Source: Sinorhizobium sp. 8-89 (GTDB lineage: Bacteria; Pseudomonadota; Alphaproteobacteria; Rhizobiales; Rhizobiaceae). From it: a stretch of 64,000 bases of DNA. The notes below the pieces were generated by a model, which made no database searches, was not told the origin of the DNA, and was given only the letters and a program-made list of their open reading frames with translations. How positions within the stretch are numbered: the stretch's first letter is position 1; each line of letters begins with the position of its first letter. The stretch is from assembly GCF_030124325.1 (NCBI RefSeq), contig NZ_JASKLR010000027.1, positions 642-64,641 of the forward strand, written 5' to 3'. The position numbers and the translations under genes are program-made. Positions 60,473 to 64,000 of the stretch are shown here, in pieces.

Positions 60473-61497
60473 TGGGAGCGTTCGCGGAGTGGCAACCCCG
60501 ATACGCTGAACATGGCATCGCTACATTCCCCGTCGACATTCTTGATGACGGTCGGAAAAAGCCAGCCGTTGGCGGCTATCTCAAGTTGGGGGCTCAGTAC
60601 AGCTCCCAACTCACTTTGAAATTCGGCGGACACCAAGCTCTCGGGCTTGCCTGCCGCCGAAACAAAATCACCGTGCTCGATGTGGATACGCCCGATGAAC
60701 GTATCCTGGCAGATGCAATAAGCAGGCATGGGCACACGCCCTTCATCGTCCGCAGCGGCTCCGGCAACTGGCAGGCATGGTATCGCAACAATGGTGAGGG
60801 GCGGCGCATTCGCCCTGATCCAAGCTTACCGATCGATATCCTCGGCGATGGTTATGTGGTCGCGCCGCCCTCTAGGGCGAAGAAAGGGACCTATGAGCTG
60901 GTCCAGGGCGCGATGCACGACCTCGACACGCTCCCAAAGATGAGAGGGGTAGCCAATCGCAACGAGCGGTCTCCCAAGCCGACAAAAGAAGTTGAACAGG
61001 TCAGCAAGGTCCTCGCGAACACCATGCGCGAAGGCAGCGGTCGCAACGATTCCCTATTCAGACGCGCTCTCCGCAATGCCCACCACGCCAGAACACAAGA
61101 GGAGCTCATCCAGATGGTCGCTCATGCCAACCAACAGTTTGCGGAGCCGCTGCCCTATGAAGAGGTTCTTAGCTGCGCCCGATCCGCTTGGAAATACAAA
61201 ATGGAAGGTCGATTGATGGTGCCCGGTGGCGAGGCAACCGCAGTCATCTTCAAGAGTGACGTGGATCACCTATGGGACGCGCCGCTAGCTCTCACTCTCC
61301 TGACAAGGCTGCGCCTCGCGCATGGCTACAGGAACGGTTCTCCGTTTCCGCTGTCGCAGGAAGTAGCAAAGAGCATGAGCGTCAGCACACCGACTTACCG
61401 GGCTGCCCGTGACGTTCTGGCGCAGCGCAACTTTATTGAAATCCTGCACCCTGGCGGGAAGGGGAAAAACGATCCCCCGATTGTCAGGCTGCTTTGA
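60472..61497 (+). CDS. Bifunctional primase-polymerase (Prim-Pol)
   Basis: A 341-residue archaeo-eukaryotic primase-type protein. The catalytic acidic pair is in TVLDVDTPDE (Asp70, Asp72) and the third acidic residue in IDILGDGYVVAPPS (Asp122). The usual serine-x-histidine motif reads SGSGNWQAWY, with Asn99/Gln101 instead of His, which is notable. A PriCT-like region (about 180-240) and a C-terminal winged-helix region (about 255-341) follow. No helicase domain is fused, so a separate helicase or host DnaB would be needed. It is the main replication protein visible in the element. Confidence 0.83.
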   Translation: MGAFAEWQPRYAEHGIATFPVDILDDGRKKPAVGGYLKLGAQYSSQLTLKFGGHQALGLACRRNKITVLDVDTPDERILADAISRHGHTPFIVRSGSGNWQAWYRNNGEGRRIRPDPSLPIDILGDGYVVAPPSRAKKGTYELVQGAMHDLDTLPKMRGVANRNERSPKPTKEVEQVSKVLANTMREGSGRNDSLFRRALRNAHHARTQEELIQMVAHANQQFAEPLPYEEVLSCARSAWKYKMEGRLMVPGGEATAVIFKSDVDHLWDAPLALTLLTRLRLAHGYRNGSPFPLSQEVAKSMSVSTPTYRAARDVLAQRNFIEILHPGGKGKNDPPIVRLL

Positions 61498-61661
61498 TGG
61501 AGTGCTTTAGGTGCAAAATTCTTACAACAATATAATTAGACACTCTCTCCTCTCCTCTCTCTCCCTCTCTTGGGAGTTAGTCCCTTTCTGCTCTTCTCAG
61601 CCGAAAAATGGGCTGGAAAGCAGGTCGGCAAAAAATTTCGGCGCTGCCGAAGGGGGATGTC
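61498..61661 (+). promoter_or_regulatory. Intergenic leader with TATAAT and a pyrimidine-rich tract
   Basis: TATAAT at 61531-61536 is a consensus -10 box, though no clear -35 precedes it. From 61542 to 61571 the strand is almost pure C/T (ACTCTCTCCTCTCCTCTCTC and onward). A leader then runs to the ATG at 61662. It may be the promoter of the right-hand gene block; the pyrimidine tract would lie in the 5' leader. Confidence 0.5.
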
Positions 61662-62720
61662 ATGGCTGAAACAAGACACTTCCCCATCTTCGACCAGAAA
61701 CCGAGCGAGGACTTTGTGAACGCTTGGCGCGAGCACACGGACGCGACCGGTTACCCGGAGCTTTTTGACAAGGTGTCGACGGCGAAGCCTCATAACCTCG
61801 CCGACGTTTACCTGCTGTCCGGTGAGATACAGGTGAAAACTCACTTGCGAGAGGGAGGGAGCTGGGTGCCGTGCCCGCTCTGCCAGCCGAACAGCCCCAA
61901 GTTCAAGTTGGGGCGGCTGGCTTGGTTCCCCCACGAGCTGACTGTACTTTTCATCGGGAACGACTGCGCCAAGAACCACATCGGCGAGGATTATCGCAGA
62001 GCCGAAGAGCGGTTTAGCCAAGAGTCGAAGTGCCGCCGCTACATCAAGCAGTGGGACCAGCTGCAGGAACGGCTCCCGGCGCTGCACTATCTGGTGAAGG
62101 AACTTCTCCCCATCGCCTCCGCTCTGGAAACCTGCCGCTACCAGCTGGACAAGGACGCCTCCGGCTTCGCCAGCTTTCTCTACCGAGAGCTCCGCTGGAG
62201 CGCGGGCGTCATAACCGTTACGGAAGATAGCGGCCTAAGGGACCAGCACGGCCGCGGCATTCTCGAGAAACGAGACCTCGGTAAGGTGCAGGGGCTGGAG
62301 TTTCTTGATGGTGACGGTCGCCCGGCCGCGGCACTCAAGAAGCACCTAGAGACCTTGGAAGACATAGCGCGGCCTCTGCCGGAATGGCGCGCGGATTCGG
62401 ATGATGATCCCGCCACCACCGACGATATCCTGAAGCGTGGCTCAAAAGGGGTATCGGTCTTAAAGAAGCTGAGGCAGGCCCGAGAATCGATCGCCAGCGC
62501 TCGGCGCTTCCTCGACGCCCCAAACCTGACGCTGCTGGAGCGCTGGGCCCAATACGGAGAATCTCCCTTCGCGTCTCTTGAGTTTCGGCGGGAAGGGAAC
62601 CGTGTGTTCCTTCGCTCGGAAACGTTCGAGGCTCGGCATTATTCTAACATCACCATCCCCAAGGAGCTCGATGCCTCATTACCGGACGACGGCAGTCTTG
62701 AGCCTCTGGAAGAATATTAA
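61662..62720 (+). CDS. Unrecognised 352-aa protein with a possible zinc site
   Basis: No family is recognised with confidence. The N-terminal region (about 1-60) leads into VPCPLCQPNSPKFKLGRLAW, with a CPLC pair and a later FIGNDCAKNHIG, which together may bind zinc. The rest is mostly helical, with charged coiled segments (for example AALKKHLETLEDIARPLPEW). It has no transmembrane segment. It follows a likely promoter and is cotranscribed with RNase HI. ATG at 61662 (MAETRHFPIF) is used; ATG at 61608 is in frame but precedes a poor sequence. Confidence 0.7.
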   Translation: MAETRHFPIFDQKPSEDFVNAWREHTDATGYPELFDKVSTAKPHNLADVYLLSGEIQVKTHLREGGSWVPCPLCQPNSPKFKLGRLAWFPHELTVLFIGNDCAKNHIGEDYRRAEERFSQESKCRRYIKQWDQLQERLPALHYLVKELLPIASALETCRYQLDKDASGFASFLYRELRWSAGVITVTEDSGLRDQHGRGILEKRDLGKVQGLEFLDGDGRPAAALKKHLETLEDIARPLPEWRADSDDDPATTDDILKRGSKGVSVLKKLRQARESIASARRFLDAPNLTLLERWAQYGESPFASLEFRREGNRVFLRSETFEARHYSNITIPKELDASLPDDGSLEPLEEY

Positions 62721-62731
62721 GGAGCGCAGCC

Positions 62732-63325
62732 GTGGCTAAGTGGCGGAAATTCAAAACCAAGCCGGCCGGCGCGGTGCGCTACGAAATCGATCATGCGGCC
62801 TTCGAAACCGGGCTGCATGTGTTCGCGGATGGTGCATGTGAGCCCAACCCCGGCCCTGGCGGCTGGGGCGTCGCTGTGTACCGCGACGGCGTAGAAATCG
62901 CTTCCGATCATGGTGGCGACGCCGATACCACGAATAACCGCATGGAACTTACGGGCCTCCTGAAGGGCATCGAGGCCGCGAAGGCGCTTCGCGCGCCTGT
63001 CACGGTGTGGTGCGACAGCCAGTATGCCGTGAAGGGCGCCAACGAGTGGCGACACGGCTGGAAGAAAAACGGCTGGCAACGGGGCGGGGCGAATGCGGAC
63101 CCCAAGAACCGCATCCTCCTCAATGCCGAATTGTGGCAGGCGATCGACGCTGCTCTTGCTGGTGTCGATCAGATTACCATTCTCTGGTGCAAGGGGCATG
63201 CCGGCATTGTCGGGAACGAACGAGCGGACGAATTGTCCAATCTCGGCATTGCGACCGTGATCAAAAGCTATGTGACCCAAGAGGAGGAAACGGGGGATTA
63301 CCTCACGGCGCAATACCGGGGATAG
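62732..63325 (+). CDS. rnhA: RNase HI
   Basis: A 197-residue RNase H. The catalytic residues are in place: Asp33 (FADGACEPNPGPGGWGV), Glu72 (NNRMELTG), Asp95 (VWCDSQYAV), His156 (WCKGHAG) and Asp166 (NERADEL). The basic handle GWKKNGWQRGG is present. The N-terminal 25 residues precede the core. It uses GTG at 62732, with GGAGCG upstream. Phage and satellite genomes carry such enzymes for primer removal, consistent with the primase nearby. Confidence 0.93.
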   Translation: MAKWRKFKTKPAGAVRYEIDHAAFETGLHVFADGACEPNPGPGGWGVAVYRDGVEIASDHGGDADTTNNRMELTGLLKGIEAAKALRAPVTVWCDSQYAVKGANEWRHGWKKNGWQRGGANADPKNRILLNAELWQAIDAALAGVDQITILWCKGHAGIVGNERADELSNLGIATVIKSYVTQEEETGDYLTAQYRG

Positions 63326-63380
63326 TGCAGTAGAATCAACAATTTGCTATTCTCCATCATCTGCAACAGGAGCGCTTCGC

Positions 63381-63899
63381 ATGGTGCAATCTGGTGATTG
63401 GTACGTGGTAAGAACGCGGGCAGGGCAGCAACAAAAGGCTGTCCAAGAAATGCAAGAAAAGGGCATTGAAGCATATTGCCCGACGATGCGGCGCGAAACC
63501 CGGCACCATCAAACCAAGAAGTGGATCATGCGGGAGTTCCCGCTATTCACTGGCTATGCCTTCGCTCCGCTTACTCCGTGGGACTTTGCCACGCTGCGCG
63601 ATATCCGGAACGTGGTTTCCGTCCTCGGCGATGCTGACGGCAATCCTGCTCCCGTCAGTTGGTCGGTGATCGAGCAAATCAAGGATGCTCAGGAGCGGGG
63701 AGACTTCGACGTCCTCCGGCCGCCAGTCCGACGCCTGAAGGCGGGCGACAGCGTGCAGATCAAGGACGGGCCGCTGTCAGGTCATTACGCTGCAGTAACG
63801 AATGTAGTAGGACGGCGTGCGATCAAAGCTTTTGTGGAAATGTTCGGGTCTCTTCGCGAAGTCGAGATTGCGCTTGAAAGTATCAGGCGAGTAGCTTAG
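63381..63899 (+). CDS. Phage-encoded NusG-family transcription antiterminator
   Basis: A 172-residue protein with an N-terminal NGN domain (about 5-105): SGDWYVVRTRAGQQQKAVQE, EAYCPTMRRETRHH, REFPLFTGYAFAPL and IRNVVSVLG. A KOW domain (about 118-165) follows: LKAGDSVQIKDGPLSGHYAA, then V. It is a second copy of NusG, independent of the housekeeping gene, so it probably acts as an RfaH/LoaP-like specialised factor controlling the late region to the right. Ribosome site AACAGGAG precedes the ATG. A strong hairpin lies 50 bases downstream. Confidence 0.85.
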   Translation: MVQSGDWYVVRTRAGQQQKAVQEMQEKGIEAYCPTMRRETRHHQTKKWIMREFPLFTGYAFAPLTPWDFATLRDIRNVVSVLGDADGNPAPVSWSVIEQIKDAQERGDFDVLRPPVRRLKAGDSVQIKDGPLSGHYAAVTNVVGRRAIKAFVEMFGSLREVEIALESIRRVA

Positions 63900-63951
63900 A
63901 TTGTCGGCAGCGATTTGCAGCCTGTTCTGCTGGGCGCCATAGAGTGACCCA

Positions 63952-63986
63952 CGAGGCTTAGGGGAGGTTTCGCGCTCCCCGCCTCG
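63952..63986 (+). terminator. Terminator-like hairpin after the NusG paralogue
   Basis: CGAGGC pairs with GCCTCG and GGGGAG with CTCCCC, leaving a TTA bulge and loop GTTTCGCG; GCTTTACTTT follows. It is 52 bases after the NusG-like stop and may be either a plain terminator or a site where the factor allows read-through. Confidence 0.7.
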
Positions 63987-64000
63987 GCTTTACTTTGCCA

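Larger units (their letters stand above)
57263..64000. mobile_element. Integrated phage-like element in tRNA-Thr(CGT), left part
   Basis: The left junction is the tRNA fragment. Directly inside lie a tyrosine integrase, a ribbon-helix-helix/coiled-coil gene, an AlpA regulator, a winged-helix protein, a primase-polymerase, RNase HI and a phage NusG paralogue. No capsid, portal, terminase, conjugation or cargo gene is visible before the window ends, so it could be a prophage, a phage satellite or an integrative element. Gene sizes and tight packing differ from the chromosomal flank. Confidence 0.88.

Noticed and set aside
1-64000. CRISPR arrays, rRNA operons, transposases or riboswitches
   Set aside because: No regularly spaced direct repeats, rRNA signatures or transposase genes were seen on either strand. 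The leaders of argB and the pyrimidine genes showed no recognisable riboswitch fold by eye.

Overview
The window is a high-GC alphaproteobacterial chromosome segment, almost certainly from Sinorhizobium/Ensifer. The main evidence is gene order shared with the S. meliloti chromosome as I remember it: a Crp-like regulator plus receptor cyclase cluster (clr/cya, FecR protein, spdA), the fructose cluster frcR-frcBCAK, then pyrC-pyrE-frk-pgi-fadD. The intergenic spaces also carry rhizobial mosaic repeats with two palindromes. All assignments come from reading the sequence and family knowledge; no database search was run.

Layout. 1-8.4 kb: housekeeping genes (a cut-off DUF805 gene, dapD, a LOG-family protein, an EF-hand protein, a HAD nucleotidase, a sterol-desaturase-like enzyme, a DMT exporter, ada with a PEP-mutase-like gene, argB). 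8.6-11.9 kb: an ECF sigma / anti-sigma / fasciclin / MsrB block that looks like an envelope redox-stress module, lying between argB and engB. 12.0-16.2 kb: engB, a DMT transporter and the rpmH-rnpA-yidC operon, all on the minus strand. 16.6-22.8 kb: a chemoreceptor, a TVP38 membrane protein paired with a flavin disulfide reductase, and an orphan histidine kinase. 23.0 kb: tRNA-Arg(ACG), followed by about 2.5 kb of gene-poor sequence with a frameshifted methyltransferase. 25.5-31.6 kb: small conserved genes and putA.

32-39 kb is a cyclic-nucleotide signalling neighbourhood. A Crp-like regulator (clr) and a CHASE2 adenylate cyclase form an operon. A secreted FecR-domain protein has a perfect match to the Clr operator upstream of it, shared with a divergent Sel1-repeat gene. 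An SpdA-like phosphodiesterase lies close by. Between them sits a proline racemase family gene with an unusual Ser/Cys active-site pair and a palindromic candidate operator. 39.6-45.4 kb is the fructose uptake cluster. Its binding-protein gene frcB has an in-frame TGA replacing a cysteine codon, so as written the transporter lacks a full-length receptor. 45.5-56.5 kb holds pyrimidine, sugar and fatty-acid genes, with a MerR-type palindrome upstream of fadD.

From 57.26 kb to the right edge is an integrated element. A displaced 52-base 3' end of tRNA-Thr(CGT) marks the left junction. It is followed by a tyrosine integrase, a ribbon-helix-helix/coiled-coil protein on the other strand, an AlpA-type regulator, a winged-helix protein, a primase-polymerase, an unrecognised 352-aa protein, RNase HI and a phage-type NusG paralogue with a terminator-like hairpin after it. 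The element runs out of the window, so prophage, phage satellite and integrative element cannot be separated here.
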